From Francisella philomiragia subsp. philomiragia ATCC 25015 (GTDB lineage Bacteria; Pseudomonadota; Gammaproteobacteria; Francisellales; Francisellaceae): a DNA stretch of 64,000 nucleotides. A model generated the notes under the pieces. The model saw nothing but the letters and a program-made list of their open reading frames with translations. It ran no database searches and was not told the origin of the DNA. Numbering within the stretch: the first letter of the stretch is position 1; every line of letters starts with the position of its first letter. The stretch is taken from the NCBI RefSeq assembly GCF_000156715.1, contig NZ_DS999311.1, forward strand, positions 212,147 through 276,146, given 5' to 3'. Both the position numbers and the translations under genes were made by a program. Positions 12,107 to 21,311 of the stretch are shown in pieces.

Positions 12107-12127
12107 TGTTCTATCCTTGTTTGTTTA

Positions 12128-12847
12128 TTATGCTTCTGTAGTTTCTTCAGCTTTTGCTTCTACTGCTCTATCTAAGCCTTGAGCATCAATAACAGCATCA
12201 GCAAATTTCTTCATATAGAAAGATATTGACTTAACAGCATCGTCATTACCAGGAATAATATAATCGATACCTTCAGGGTTTGAGTTAGTATCAACAATTG
12301 ATACAACTTTAATACCTAGCTTTTGAGCTTCTTGAATAGCAATGTGCTCTTTGTTACTATCAATAACAACGATAGCATCAGGTAAACCACCCATTTCTTT
12401 GATTCCGCCAAGAACTTTTTCTAACTTCTCTATAGTTCTGATATTTTGAAGCATCTCTTTTTTAGTTAACGATCCAAAAGTACCGTCTTCTTTCATCTTC
12501 TCTAACTGAGCAAGTCTCTTGATAGATTGTCTAACAGTTTTGTAGTTAGTAAGCATACCACCTAACCATCTGTGGCTAACAAACGGCATACCACATCTTT
12601 TAGCTTCTGCTTCTATGATATCTTGAGCTTGTCTTTTTGTACCAACAAAAAGAACTTTTCCACCATTTGCTACAGTCTTACCAACAAAGTTAACTGCATC
12701 TTGGAAAAGAGGAACTGTTTTCTCAAGATTGATAATGTGTACACCATGGTTAATGCCAAAGATGTATTCTTTCATTTGAGGATTCCAGAAAGCTTTTTTG
12801 TGTCCAAAGTGAACACCCGCAGATAACATTTCTTTCATTAAAGACAT
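12128..12847 (-). CDS. rpsB: 30S ribosomal protein S2
   Basis: S2 bridges head and body of the small subunit and, in gammaproteobacteria studied so far, represses its own rpsB-tsf mRNA. From ATG 12847 the product is 239 residues starting [23 protein letters not shown], the usual length. An open frame continues 25 codons upstream, but the added residues do not resemble S2 and AAGGAAAA precedes the chosen ATG. The last residues are acidic ([10 protein letters not shown]). Confidence 0.97.
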   Translation of the reverse strand: MSLMKEMLSAGVHFGHKKAFWNPQMKEYIFGINHGVHIINLEKTVPLFQDAVNFVGKTVANGGKVLFVGTKRQAQDIIEAEAKRCGMPFVSHRWLGGMLTNYKTVRQSIKRLAQLEKMKEDGTFGSLTKKEMLQNIRTIEKLEKVLGGIKEMGGLPDAIVVIDSNKEHIAIQEAQKLGIKVVSIVDTNSNPEGIDYIIPGNDDAVKSISFYMKKFADAVIDAQGLDRAVEAKAEETTEA

Positions 12848-12888
12848 TTTGATTTTCCTTATTTGGGTTATATCTAGTATCTTAGTTA

Positions 12889-12919
12889 TGCCAAATATCA
12901 TATGAGACACCCTTTGGCA
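12889..12919 (-). promoter_or_regulatory. candidate S2 autoregulatory leader hairpin upstream of rpsB
   Basis: About 40 nt before the rpsB start, on the transcript strand, a 7-bp stem (TGCCAAA / TTTGGCA) encloses 17 nt. The segment between 12848 and about 12990 has no other gene. Known gammaproteobacterial rpsB mRNAs carry a structured leader bound by S2, and this position fits one. Only the stem is seen; the match to the described leader motif is inference. Confidence 0.35.
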
Positions 12920-13085
12920 CAACTTCTAATTTTGAAGATACATGATTTATTAGTTAAACATTAGCTCATATATAATACAAGCCGTGAAATTTTATCATAC
13001 TTAATTTATAAATTACAAAAGGTATTTTATATTTATTTAAAATGCTAAAATGTCACAAAATAAATTAAAAAAATAGAGATCAAAA

Positions 13086-13583
13086 ATGATTTCATTAATA
13101 GTTGCTTATGACAAAAATCTAGGTATAGGTAAAGAAAATACTCTAGCATGGAAACTTTCTGAAGACCTGAAAAACTTCAAAAAGATAACCGAGAATAATT
13201 ATATTGTAATGGGTAGAAAAACTTTTGAGTCAATCGGTCGCCCTCTGCCAAACCGCAAAAACATTATCTTAACTAGAGATAAAGATTACAAGCAGGATAA
13301 GTGTTTAATAATTAACAGTGTTCAAGAAATTCTAAACTTCGCGCAATCAAAACCTCATTATGAGATTTTTATAATTGGTGGTGCTCAGATTTATAAAGAA
13401 TTTTTGCAATATGCCGATAGACTATACATAACTGAAGTCGATACAGAAATGAGTGATCTTGATGCTTTCTTTCCTAAGTGGGACAAATCTAAATACAAAC
13501 GCATAGGCCATAAACAATTCAAAAAAGATGATAAAAACGAGTTTGACTTCACGTTTGCCGTATATGAAAAATCCTCTACTTAA
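13086..13583 (+). CDS. folA: Dihydrofolate reductase
   Basis: DHFR reduces dihydrofolate to tetrahydrofolate with NADPH and is the trimethoprim target. The 165-residue protein starts MISLIVAYDKNLGIGKEN, followed by LAWKLSEDLKNFKK with the substrate-binding acidic residue, MGRKTFESIGRPLPNR for NADPH binding, and IIGGAQIY. An AGAG sequence precedes the ATG. Its TAA stop overlaps the cysK stop on the other strand in one TTAA (13580-13583). Confidence 0.96.
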   Translation: MISLIVAYDKNLGIGKENTLAWKLSEDLKNFKKITENNYIVMGRKTFESIGRPLPNRKNIILTRDKDYKQDKCLIINSVQEILNFAQSKPHYEIFIIGGAQIYKEFLQYADRLYITEVDTEMSDLDAFFPKWDKSKYKRIGHKQFKKDDKNEFDFTFAVYEKSST

Positions 13584-14515
13584 TCTTCCGCAAATAAAGC
13601 TGTAGATAAGTATCTCTCAGCACTAGAAGCAAAAACAACCACTATCATCTTATTCTCACTCTCAGTACGTTGAGCTATCTCAATCGCCGCTTTTAATGCT
13701 GCTCCTGATGAAATACCAGCAGGCACACCTTCCTTATGTGCTACTAAACGTGCATACTCTAAAGCATCTACGTCACTAACTGTAACAATATCATCAATTA
13801 TAGATGTATTTAGAATCTCTGGAATAAAGCCAGCGCCTATCCCTTGAATTTTATGAGAGCCTGGCTTACCACCTGACAAAACGGGACTAGACTTAGGCTC
13901 TACAGCTACAATTTTGATAGTAGGTTTTTTCTGTTTGAGAACTTCAGCAATGCCTGTAATAGTACCTCCGGTACCGACACCCGCCACTAGAATATCTACT
14001 TCACCATCAGTATCTTGCCAAACCTCTAAAGCCGTTGTATTTCTATGTGCTTGTGGATTGGCTGGATTAGTAAATTGACCCAATATAACACCATCATTAA
14101 GCTCTTTTAATAAATCATTAGCTTTGGCAATTGCTCCAGCCATACCCTCAGCTGCAGGTGTTAAAATAAGCTTAGCACCAAAGTGCTGTATCAACTTACG
14201 TCTTTCAACGGATACACTCTCTGGCATAGTAATAATTAGGTCATAACCTTTTGCAGCAGCAATAAATGAAAGCCCTATCCCAGTATTGCCCGATGTTGGT
14301 TCTATCAACGTTGTAACACCTGGCTTGATATTACCAGCCTTCTCTGCACTTTTAATAAGATTTAGAGCCACCCTATCCTTGACAGAGGATAATGGATTAA
14401 AGAATTCTAGTTTAGCAACCAACTTAACTTTTAAGCCAAACAGCTGCTCTATTTTACAAAGCCTAACCATAGGAGTCTTACCAATAGTTTCAGTAAAATT
14501 GTTACATATATTCAT
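13580..14515 (-). CDS. cysK: Cysteine synthase (O-acetylserine sulfhydrylase)
   Basis: This PLP enzyme makes cysteine from O-acetylserine and sulfide. The 311-residue product has the PLP lysine in SSVKDR (Lys46), the substrate loop TSGNTG (74-79) and the phosphate loop GTGGT (181-185). GIGAGFIP favours CysK over CysM. It is divergent from cysE, the enzyme that supplies O-acetylserine, across a 114-nt intergenic region. The two genes could therefore be co-regulated from it. Confidence 0.9.
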   Translation of the reverse strand: MNICNNFTETIGKTPMVRLCKIEQLFGLKVKLVAKLEFFNPLSSVKDRVALNLIKSAEKAGNIKPGVTTLIEPTSGNTGIGLSFIAAAKGYDLIITMPESVSVERRKLIQHFGAKLILTPAAEGMAGAIAKANDLLKELNDGVILGQFTNPANPQAHRNTTALEVWQDTDGEVDILVAGVGTGGTITGIAEVLKQKKPTIKIVAVEPKSSPVLSGGKPGSHKIQGIGAGFIPEILNTSIIDDIVTVSDVDALEYARLVAHKEGVPAGISSGAALKAAIEIAQRTESENKMIVVVFASSAERYLSTALFAED

Positions 14516-14588
14516 AGCTATAACCTTTTATATTCATACAATAATCTACCGCCATTCTATCTTATTTAGATGGCTAAAACATTGGTTT

Positions 14589-14594
14589 TATAAT
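14589..14594 (+). promoter_or_regulatory. candidate -10 element for cysE
   Basis: A consensus TATAAT lies about 36 nt before the cysE ATG, in the cysK/cysE divergent region. A weak TTAGAT lies 17 nt upstream of it as a possible -35. GGAG a few nt before the ATG serves as ribosome binding site. Confidence 0.4.
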
Positions 14595-14629
14595 AGTATA
14601 TTAAAATCAAAACAACACTTTGGAGTCTT

Positions 14630-15193
14630 ATGATCAAACTATTACGATACTATCAACAACAAGATCCTGCTGCTCCAAGCATTCTTGAAACGATATTTGC
14701 TTACCCTGGATTACATGCAATATTACTTCACAGACCCGCAAATCTACTATGGCGTTGTAAATTAAAATTTTTAGGTAGACTCTTATCTCATATATCTAGA
14801 TTCCTGACAGGAATCGAAATACATCCTGGGGCAACTATCGGCTCATATTGTTTCATTGATCATGGTATGGGCATTGTAATTGGTGAAACAGCAATAGTTG
14901 GAAATTATGTATCACTATACCATGGTGTAACTCTTGGTTCATCTGGAAATCCAAAGTTGAGATACACAAAACGTCATCCAACAGTTGAAGATGAAGTAAT
15001 AATTGGAGCCGGTGCTAAAATCTTAGGTAATATAACTATTGGCAAACACTGCAGAATATCACCAAATAGTGTAATAACAGAAAGCATGGAAGCATATACT
15101 ACTGCATTACCTATACAAACAAAGATAGTTCACCAATCAACTCAAAAAAAATTAATTCAGCCATGTGAAATAAATAGAACAAACATCTCTTAA
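14630..15193 (+). CDS. cysE: Serine O-acetyltransferase
   Basis: CysE transfers acetyl from acetyl-CoA to serine, the first step of cysteine synthesis. The 187-residue protein is a short-type enzyme with a reduced N-terminal helical domain. Left-handed beta-helix hexapeptide repeats begin near residue 62 (GIEIHPGATIGSYCFIDHG), with catalytic-type His65 and Asp77-His78, then LYHGVTLG (97-103). The tail ends in Asn-Ile-Ser rather than the terminal Ile that docks into CysK in E. coli. A terminator follows at 15201-15225. Confidence 0.93.
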   Translation: MIKLLRYYQQQDPAAPSILETIFAYPGLHAILLHRPANLLWRCKLKFLGRLLSHISRFLTGIEIHPGATIGSYCFIDHGMGIVIGETAIVGNYVSLYHGVTLGSSGNPKLRYTKRHPTVEDEVIIGAGAKILGNITIGKHCRISPNSVITESMEAYTTALPIQTKIVHQSTQKKLIQPCEINRTNIS

Positions 15194-15200
15194 TGACATA

Positions 15201-15225
15201 AAAAAGCCACTTAAGGTGGCTTTTT
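15201..15225 (+). terminator. bidirectional intrinsic terminator between cysE and tRNA-Glu
   Basis: A perfect 10-bp stem (AAAAAGCCAC / GTGGCTTTTT) with a 5-nt loop starts just after the cysE stop. T-runs flank it on both strands, so it can end both the cysE transcript and the convergent tRNA-Glu transcript. Confidence 0.9.
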
Positions 15226-15229
15226 AATT

Positions 15230-15305
<76 letters not shown>

Positions 15306-15344
15306 TTAAGACTTTTAATCACTGTCTTCAGCGATATGATGTGT

Positions 15345-15372
15345 ATTATAATGACTTTTATGGCTTAGTCAA
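15345..15372 (-). promoter_or_regulatory. sigma-70 promoter of tRNA-Glu
   Basis: On the minus strand TTGACT (15372-15367) and a perfect TATAAT (15350-15345) are separated by 16 nt, about 40 nt before the mature tRNA 5' end. This is one of the best matches to the consensus in the window and lies in the 93-nt gltX-tRNA gap. Confidence 0.75.
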
Positions 15373-15398
15373 GCCCTTTTGTTAATATTTTTGTTTTT

Positions 15399-16808
15399 TT
15401 ATGAATTACATAGTTCTTTTATTGCTCTTTGTAATCTAGATAGTACTTTTTCTTTCCCCAAAAGCTTCAAAGTAATACCAATATCAGGAGATTGCCCTGA
15501 ACCTGTGATAGCTATACGCAAGGGCATACCTACTTTACCCATACCAACTTCACACTGCTCTGCTGTTGATGCGACTACGTTGTGCAAAGTATCTGGATCT
15601 TGCCATTGCTGAGTTTCTAGAGCTTCAAAATTTCCTAAAAGCTTAATAAATATCTCGCCTGTTGTCGTTTTAACATGCTTTTTGACTGCTTTTTCATCAT
15701 AGACGATATCATCACTATAAAAGTAGCTCGATTTCTCCGTAAGCTCTACTAGTGTATCAACTTTTTCTGCCATCACAGCTACAAGGTCTTGAAGATCAGG
15801 ACCATTAGCAATATCCAAACGAGATTTTGCAAAATGATATTCAACTTCTGTCCTAATATCCTCAAATTTAGATTCTTTGATGTAGTGTTTGTTCAACCAC
15901 TTAAGCTTATCAAAGTCAAAACGTGAAGGCGAAGCATTGATATGCTCTAAATTAAAAGATTTTATCATCTCATCTATAGAGAAAATCTCTTGATCTCCAT
16001 GCGACCACCCAAGTCTAACCAAATAGTTAAGTATAGCCTGAGGTAAATAACCATCTTCACGATACTGCATAACATTGACCGCACCATGTCGTTTAGACAA
16101 CTTTGCCCCATCTGGACCAAGAATCATTGGAACATGTGCAAATACCGGAATATGAGCATTTAAGGCTTTATAAATATTGATTTGTTTAGGAGTATTATTA
16201 ACATGATCATCACCACGAATAATATGCGTGATAGCCATATCAATATCATCAACAACCACACAAAAATTATATGTCGGCGAGCCATCTGTTCTTTGGATAA
16301 TCATGTCATCAAGCTCATGATTTGAAATTGAAATCCTACCTTTTACAGCATCATTCCAGCTGACAAGACCATCTTGCGGATTTTTAAAACGTACTACAAA
16401 ACTATCTCCTTCTTGAGGAATATAGCTTGCATCACGGCATTTACCATCATAGCCAGTTTTAAGATTATTTGCCTGCTGATGCTCTCTTAACTCATCTAAT
16501 CTTTCCTTAGAACAGTTACAATAATATGCCTTACCCTCTGCTATTAATTGCTTAATAACTTCATGATATCTATCAAATCTTTTCGTTTGATAATAGATCT
16601 CTTCATCATTTTTTAGACCAAGCCAGCTCATACCATCTAAAATAGCATCTACAGCAGCTTGAGTAGATCTCTCAAGATCTGTGTCTTCGATTCTTAATAA
16701 AAACTTACCGTTATTGTGTCTAGCATAAAGCCAACTAAAAAGTGCTGTACGTACCCCACCAACATGTAAAAAGCCTGTTGGACTTGGTGCAAATCTTGTT
16801 GTAATCAT
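15399..16808 (-). CDS. gltX: Glutamyl-tRNA synthetase
   Basis: This class I synthetase charges tRNA-Glu. The 469-residue protein has the HIGH-type motif in [12 protein letters not shown] (residues 7-18) and the KMSKS-type motif AKLSKRHG. A zinc-type Cys cluster begins YCNCSKERL at about residue 98. The C-terminal anticodon-binding domain completes the usual length. It is directly upstream of the tRNA-Glu gene on the same strand. Confidence 0.97.
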   Translation of the reverse strand: MITTRFAPSPTGFLHVGGVRTALFSWLYARHNNGKFLLRIEDTDLERSTQAAVDAILDGMSWLGLKNDEEIYYQTKRFDRYHEVIKQLIAEGKAYYCNCSKERLDELREHQQANNLKTGYDGKCRDASYIPQEGDSFVVRFKNPQDGLVSWNDAVKGRISISNHELDDMIIQRTDGSPTYNFCVVVDDIDMAITHIIRGDDHVNNTPKQINIYKALNAHIPVFAHVPMILGPDGAKLSKRHGAVNVMQYREDGYLPQAILNYLVRLGWSHGDQEIFSIDEMIKSFNLEHINASPSRFDFDKLKWLNKHYIKESKFEDIRTEVEYHFAKSRLDIANGPDLQDLVAVMAEKVDTLVELTEKSSYFYSDDIVYDEKAVKKHVKTTTGEIFIKLLGNFEALETQQWQDPDTLHNVVASTAEQCEVGMGKVGMPLRIAITGSGQSPDIGITLKLLGKEKVLSRLQRAIKELCNS

Positions 16809-16939
16809 AACAAAATACCTTGAATATAAAATTGCTTAAAGATTAAACTAGAAACGGGCTTCTTGCAAGGGTTAAAGCAAACGATTAATAAGTGTTAGCA
16901 TATCTAATCAAGATGCTATTTCTTGAAAAGAATTACTCA

Positions 16940-18337
16940 CTACAAGATACCACCTTTTGTCATTTTGTATGGATCAACTACTTTATTAAACTCTTCTTCA
17001 GATAAAAAACCAAGAGCATTATTTGCCTCAGCTAACGATAAGTTGTTACTATCTGCATAATGCGCCATTTTAGAAGCTTTATCATAGCCTATCACCGGAC
17101 TAAGAGCTGTAACAAGCATCAATGAATTTTTGAGATAAAAATCTATTTTGTCATGATTTGGCGTCATTCCTTCCAAAAGATATTTTGTAAAGTTTACACA
17201 ACTGTCTGAAATAATCTTAATCGATTGAATAATATTAAAAATAATCAAGGGCTTATAGACATTCATTTCAAGGTATCCTGCAGAACCACCGATACCAACA
17301 GAAACATCATAACCCATTACTTGAGCAGCAACCATTGCCATAGCTTCACATTGTGTAGGATTAACCTTTCCTGGCATAATTGATGATCCAGGCTCATTCT
17401 CAGGGATTAACAACTCATGAAACCCTGCTCTAGGACCACAGCTTAATAGGCGAATATCATTAGCAATTTTAAATAATGAATTTGCTAAAGTTTTGAGTTG
17501 CCCCATAATCGCAACTAATGCATCATGCGAACCTTGCACCTCGAATTTATTTGTAGCTGTAACAAATGGTAACCCAGTAATAGAAGCAATATGTTTCGCT
17601 ACAATTTCAGCAAAACTATCAGGCGCATTTAAGCCAGTACCAACAGCTGTTCCTCCCAGAGCTATCTCATATACACCTTTTAAAGATTCTTTGATTCTTT
17701 GAATATTTTTCTCAAGTAAAGCTGCATAGCCTAAAAATTCTTGTCCGAGAGTTAGCGGCACAGCATCTTGCATATGAGTTCTGCCAATCTTAGCGATAGC
17801 TTGCCAGTCGTTGCTCTTTGTTTTTAGATCCTCAAACATGTATTCGAGAGCTGGTAATAATTGTTTATTTATCTCAAAAACAGTAGCAATATACATCGCA
17901 CTTGGAAAGGCATCATTTGATGATTGTGACATGTTGACATCGTCATTTGGATGAATAGGAGATTTACTACCCTTTTTGCCACCTAGTAGCTCAATCGCTC
18001 TGTTTGAAATAACCTCATTGACATTCATATTTGACTGCGTACCACTGCCGGTCATCCAAACATGTAGTGGAAAGTGATTATCAAGCTGGCCGGAAATTAT
18101 CTCATCAGAAACTGTAACAATGATATCTCGCTTATTTGTAGGCAAAATACCTAGCTCATTATTGGTAATTGCCGCTGCTTTTTTGATAATGGCTAAAGCC
18201 TTAATAACTTCAATAGGCATCAAATCCTTACCTATAGAAAAATGCTCTATAGATCGCTGAGTTTGAGCACCCCAATAATATCTGTCATCAACTTTGACTT
18301 CCCCCATACTATCAGTTTCTATTCTATACAAAGCCAT
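16940..18337 (-). CDS. fumC: Fumarate hydratase class II
   Basis: FumC interconverts fumarate and malate in the TCA cycle without an iron-sulfur cluster. From ATG 18337 the product is 465 residues, starting [16 protein letters not shown], the normal FumC beginning. A longer frame to 18409 adds a hydrophobic stretch not seen in FumC, so I reject it. The superfamily signature [15 protein letters not shown] and the substrate motif GSGTQSNMN are present. Confidence 0.95.
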   Translation of the reverse strand: MALYRIETDSMGEVKVDDRYYWGAQTQRSIEHFSIGKDLMPIEVIKALAIIKKAAAITNNELGILPTNKRDIIVTVSDEIISGQLDNHFPLHVWMTGSGTQSNMNVNEVISNRAIELLGGKKGSKSPIHPNDDVNMSQSSNDAFPSAMYIATVFEINKQLLPALEYMFEDLKTKSNDWQAIAKIGRTHMQDAVPLTLGQEFLGYAALLEKNIQRIKESLKGVYEIALGGTAVGTGLNAPDSFAEIVAKHIASITGLPFVTATNKFEVQGSHDALVAIMGQLKTLANSLFKIANDIRLLSCGPRAGFHELLIPENEPGSSIMPGKVNPTQCEAMAMVAAQVMGYDVSVGIGGSAGYLEMNVYKPLIIFNIIQSIKIISDSCVNFTKYLLEGMTPNHDKIDFYLKNSLMLVTALSPVIGYDKASKMAHYADSNNLSLAEANNALGFLSEEEFNKVVDPYKMTKGGIL

Positions 18338-18485
18338 AACCCACAATGAATATCTTGATAAATCTAAGATAACATCAATAACACTAAAAACAAACTTAAC
18401 AAATAGCATAAATAGATCACTATTGAATTTAGTAACTAAAGAATATTAAATATTACTTATAAGCTAACTATGGATATCAGTTACC

Positions 18486-19178
18486 ATGGAATTATTTGAG
18501 TTTTTGATTGATCCTAACTACAAGTTATTATTAGTTATCCCTGTAGCAATACTCTATTATGCACTTAATTTTTTATTTGGCGAAACTGAGAAAGTAAATG
18601 TCTTTAGTCATCATAAGATAAAAGATATGGCTGAAATAATAGAGAAAATAAATTCTACTACAGACCCTATCGCTAGAGCAGCTTTGTATTTACAATTCAA
18701 GATAGATCATAAAAACTTTCTCAAACGAGAATTTGCGATAGTTCCACCGAGATTTAGAGATATTTATTTACTAAATAAACTTACTGAGTATCTTTCTTTT
18801 CAAGAGATAAAAAAGTTAAACAAACTAAAAGCCATTATTTTTGATAATAAAAACAATACTTTTTATATTACTTCAAGTTCAAAAATCCTAAGGAAAGTAA
18901 TTACTAGTTTTATTACATTTATACTTTTAACACTGCTAGCATTTTTAGTGTTAATAGTCTTTGATAAAATCATCTATCTAAACTTTGAAATAAAAGGCAG
19001 TATAAAAATAATGAGATATTTCTATGAAACTATGATCTCAATATTTATGTTACTGATGTATATAAAAACTTTAAGATCAATTTCACTAATAATATTTCTA
19101 AAAAAAGATTTCCCAAAAATAACAGCGAAGTTACCAGAAAATTTTAATTGGAAATGTCCAATCAAAAATAATTCTTAA
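18486..19178 (+). CDS. Hypothetical integral membrane protein
   Basis: I do not recognise this 230-residue protein. It has one hydrophobic segment near residues 14-32 and two more at about 142-165 and 177-195. Between them is a basic soluble stretch of about 100 residues that includes FKIDHKNFLKREFAIVPPRF. There is no signal peptidase site and no enzyme motif. It is divergent from fumC (148-nt gap). Its TAA overlaps the alr stop in one TTAA (19175-19178). Function unknown. Confidence 0.75.
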   Translation: MELFEFLIDPNYKLLLVIPVAILYYALNFLFGETEKVNVFSHHKIKDMAEIIEKINSTTDPIARAALYLQFKIDHKNFLKREFAIVPPRFRDIYLLNKLTEYLSFQEIKKLNKLKAIIFDNKNNTFYITSSSKILRKVITSFITFILLTLLAFLVLIVFDKIIYLNFEIKGSIKIMRYFYETMISIFMLLMYIKTLRSISLIIFLKKDFPKITAKLPENFNWKCPIKNNS

Positions 19179-20458
19179 TCAGCTGTAGTATTAATCTTTT
19201 TGTTAAGACTACCAACCACCAGAACCTCCTCTGTAGTTCCCATATTATTTTGTTGTGCAAACTGTTGCCAAGAAATATAGTTATCTCCGTACTTACCTAC
19301 TAATAATGCTTGGTCGCCTACTTTAACCCTCTTATCTTTCGGTTCATCTGTAATATCCACAACAAGCATATTCATAGATGTTTTACCAATAACAGGATAT
19401 TTGACACCATCGATAATAACTTGCATTTTACTTTTATAAGCTCTTTGAGGGAAACCATAGTTATAGCCAGTTCTTAATGTTGCCGTTGTTGATTTTCTAT
19501 CCGAACGAGTATATTGCTCAGCATCATAGTTAATTGGTGAATGTGGTGGAATGTCTCTCTCAATAATCGCAACTTCTGATCTAAATGATTTCATCACTGG
19601 TCGAAGCTCATGTTTAGGATCTTGCAAATCATCAAGATCTTCACCATAAATAAGAGAACCAGCTCTAACCATATCTCTTCTTGCCCAAGGATATTTTGCA
19701 GCTGCACCTGAGTTAGCAACATGCTGTATAGTTCCTTCTGGTAAATCTAGTTGAGAGACTATCTCATCAAACTTTGCTAATTGCTGTTTTGTTGCAGGCT
19801 CTGCCACACTCTCACTCTCATAATCTTTAGCAAAATGTGTCATAACTCCCACTACTTTAATGTTTGGTAATTTCATAGCTTTTTTTATATCTTCAACCTT
19901 CCTAAAAGCCATTCTTCCCATCGCAGTCTCTATATTTATAGAAACTTTTATTATCACTTTCTTACCAAGAATTTCACTCATCTGCTGAGCTGTGTCAGAA
20001 ATAATCTTTGCTTGCTCATAAGAGCCTATGATCTCTTCGATATCCCACCCATTATTAATGGCCTGAATTAGTTCAGATTTAGTAACAGGAGCAATTCTTA
20101 GAGCTGTAATATCTCTTCCACTTTGCTGAATTTTGGGAGAGATAATCGCAAACTCTTTATTGTCAACTGCAGCAATACAATCAACAGCAGACGAGCTGAC
20201 TGTAGCATCAATCAAATTATCTAATCCATGTCCATAAGCATCCGACTTCATTACTGCACATAATTTAACATCATCTCCAATAATGCTCTTCACCACTTTT
20301 AGATTATGCTTATATGCTGAAACATCAATTTCAACAAAATTAGGGTTTACGCTAACAATCTTTTGCGAACTATCTCTCATCTGCTCTATATTCTCTGCAT
20401 TTGCAAACGATAATCCCGCAAAAACACCAAGCATCGTTACTAAAATCTTTTTTCTCAT
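19175..20458 (-). CDS. alr: Alanine racemase-family protein with signal peptide
   Basis: This is a fold-type III PLP racemase. The PLP lysine is Lys71 in AVMKSDAYGHG, the second catalytic tyrosine lies in RTGYNYGF, and SMNMLVVDIT is typical of the family. The 427-residue protein is longer than housekeeping Alr and starts with a clear signal peptide: KK, hydrophobic core, then SFANA|E with cleavage near residue 21. This combination resembles periplasmic broad-spectrum amino acid racemases (Bsr) of Vibrio and Pseudomonas. Whether it also provides cell-wall D-Ala cannot be told here. Confidence 0.85.
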   Translation of the reverse strand: MRKKILVTMLGVFAGLSFANAENIEQMRDSSQKIVSVNPNFVEIDVSAYKHNLKVVKSIIGDDVKLCAVMKSDAYGHGLDNLIDATVSSSAVDCIAAVDNKEFAIISPKIQQSGRDITALRIAPVTKSELIQAINNGWDIEEIIGSYEQAKIISDTAQQMSEILGKKVIIKVSINIETAMGRMAFRKVEDIKKAMKLPNIKVVGVMTHFAKDYESESVAEPATKQQLAKFDEIVSQLDLPEGTIQHVANSGAAAKYPWARRDMVRAGSLIYGEDLDDLQDPKHELRPVMKSFRSEVAIIERDIPPHSPINYDAEQYTRSDRKSTTATLRTGYNYGFPQRAYKSKMQVIIDGVKYPVIGKTSMNMLVVDITDEPKDKRVKVGDQALLVGKYGDNYISWQQFAQQNNMGTTEEVLVVGSLNKKINTTAD

Positions 20459-20535
20459 TTATATATCCTTAAAAATTAATCCTTACAAAACAATATGATT
20501 ACAAAAAAATATAAATATCTCTAGATTAAAAAACA

Positions 20536-20564
20536 TTGTTGTATATTTTTGAATCAAATATACT
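20536..20564 (+). promoter_or_regulatory. sigma-70 promoter for the nitroreductase gene
   Basis: TTGTTG (20536-20541) and TATACT (20559-20564) are separated by exactly 17 nt. The predicted transcription start is near 20571, giving a leader of about 30 nt before the ATG at 20600. Confidence 0.6.
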
Positions 20565-20599
20565 GAGTTAATCTTTTGATAAAATTTTACTTTTTAATT

Positions 20600-21253
20600 A
20601 TGAATATCGTCGAATATGCCAAAACTCGCTACACTACAAAAGCTTATGATCCAACAAAAAAGTTAACCTCTGAACAAATCCAACAAATAAAAGACTTGCT
20701 AAGATTCACACCATCAAGTGTAAACTCACAGCCATGGCATTTTATCCTAGCAACATCTGATGAGGCAAAAACCAAAATTTCAAAAGCTGCTGAAAATATA
20801 CACCCAAAAAATGTAACAAATATTAAAGATTGTGCTTTGGCCATAGTATTTTGCCTAAAAACTGATATCGATGATAAATATCTACAGCTACTTCTTGATC
20901 AAGAGCGTAAAGATGGTAGATTCCCTACTTCAGATTTTGAAAATATGCAAAGAGATGTACGCAAAAAATTTGCTCTAGCATACAAAGACAAACCACAAGA
21001 ATTACAAATTTGGACAGAAAAGCAGCTTTATATTGCCCTTGGTAATATTCTATTAGGATTATCAGCACTGAAGATAAATGCTACACCAATGGAAGGCATC
21101 GAAGCTCATATAATAGATGAAGAATTTAATCTAAGAGAAAAAGGTTATAAAACATCCGTGGTTGTAACTGTTGGTTATGCTTCAGAAGAAGATTTTAATG
21201 CTAAATTACCAAAATCTAGACTACCTGAAGATAAAATATTTACAGAAATTTAA
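20600..21253 (+). CDS. NfsB-type nitroreductase family oxidoreductase
   Basis: This is an FMN-dependent NAD(P)H nitro/quinone reductase family member. The product from ATG 20600 is 217 residues, starting MNIVEYAKTRYTTKAYDP, the classic NfsB-like start with the Arg that binds FMN phosphate. TPSSVNSQPWHF and the C-terminal TPMEGIE / VVVTVGYASEEDF are also typical. An upstream in-frame start near 20576 would add eight non-conserved residues. The substrate is unknown. It is divergent from alr. Confidence 0.9.
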   Translation: MNIVEYAKTRYTTKAYDPTKKLTSEQIQQIKDLLRFTPSSVNSQPWHFILATSDEAKTKISKAAENIHPKNVTNIKDCALAIVFCLKTDIDDKYLQLLLDQERKDGRFPTSDFENMQRDVRKKFALAYKDKPQELQIWTEKQLYIALGNILLGLSALKINATPMEGIEAHIIDEEFNLREKGYKTSVVVTVGYASEEDFNAKLPKSRLPEDKIFTEI

Positions 21254-21311
21254 CTTATTACATCACCACTACAGTTTTGATAAAAAAATCATTATGGTTG
21301 AGAAAGCTTTT

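Noticed and set aside
21171..21311. Longer N-terminus for LldD
   Set aside because: The extra frame overlaps the nitroreductase coding sequence and does not resemble the family; the start at 21312 gives the normal length.
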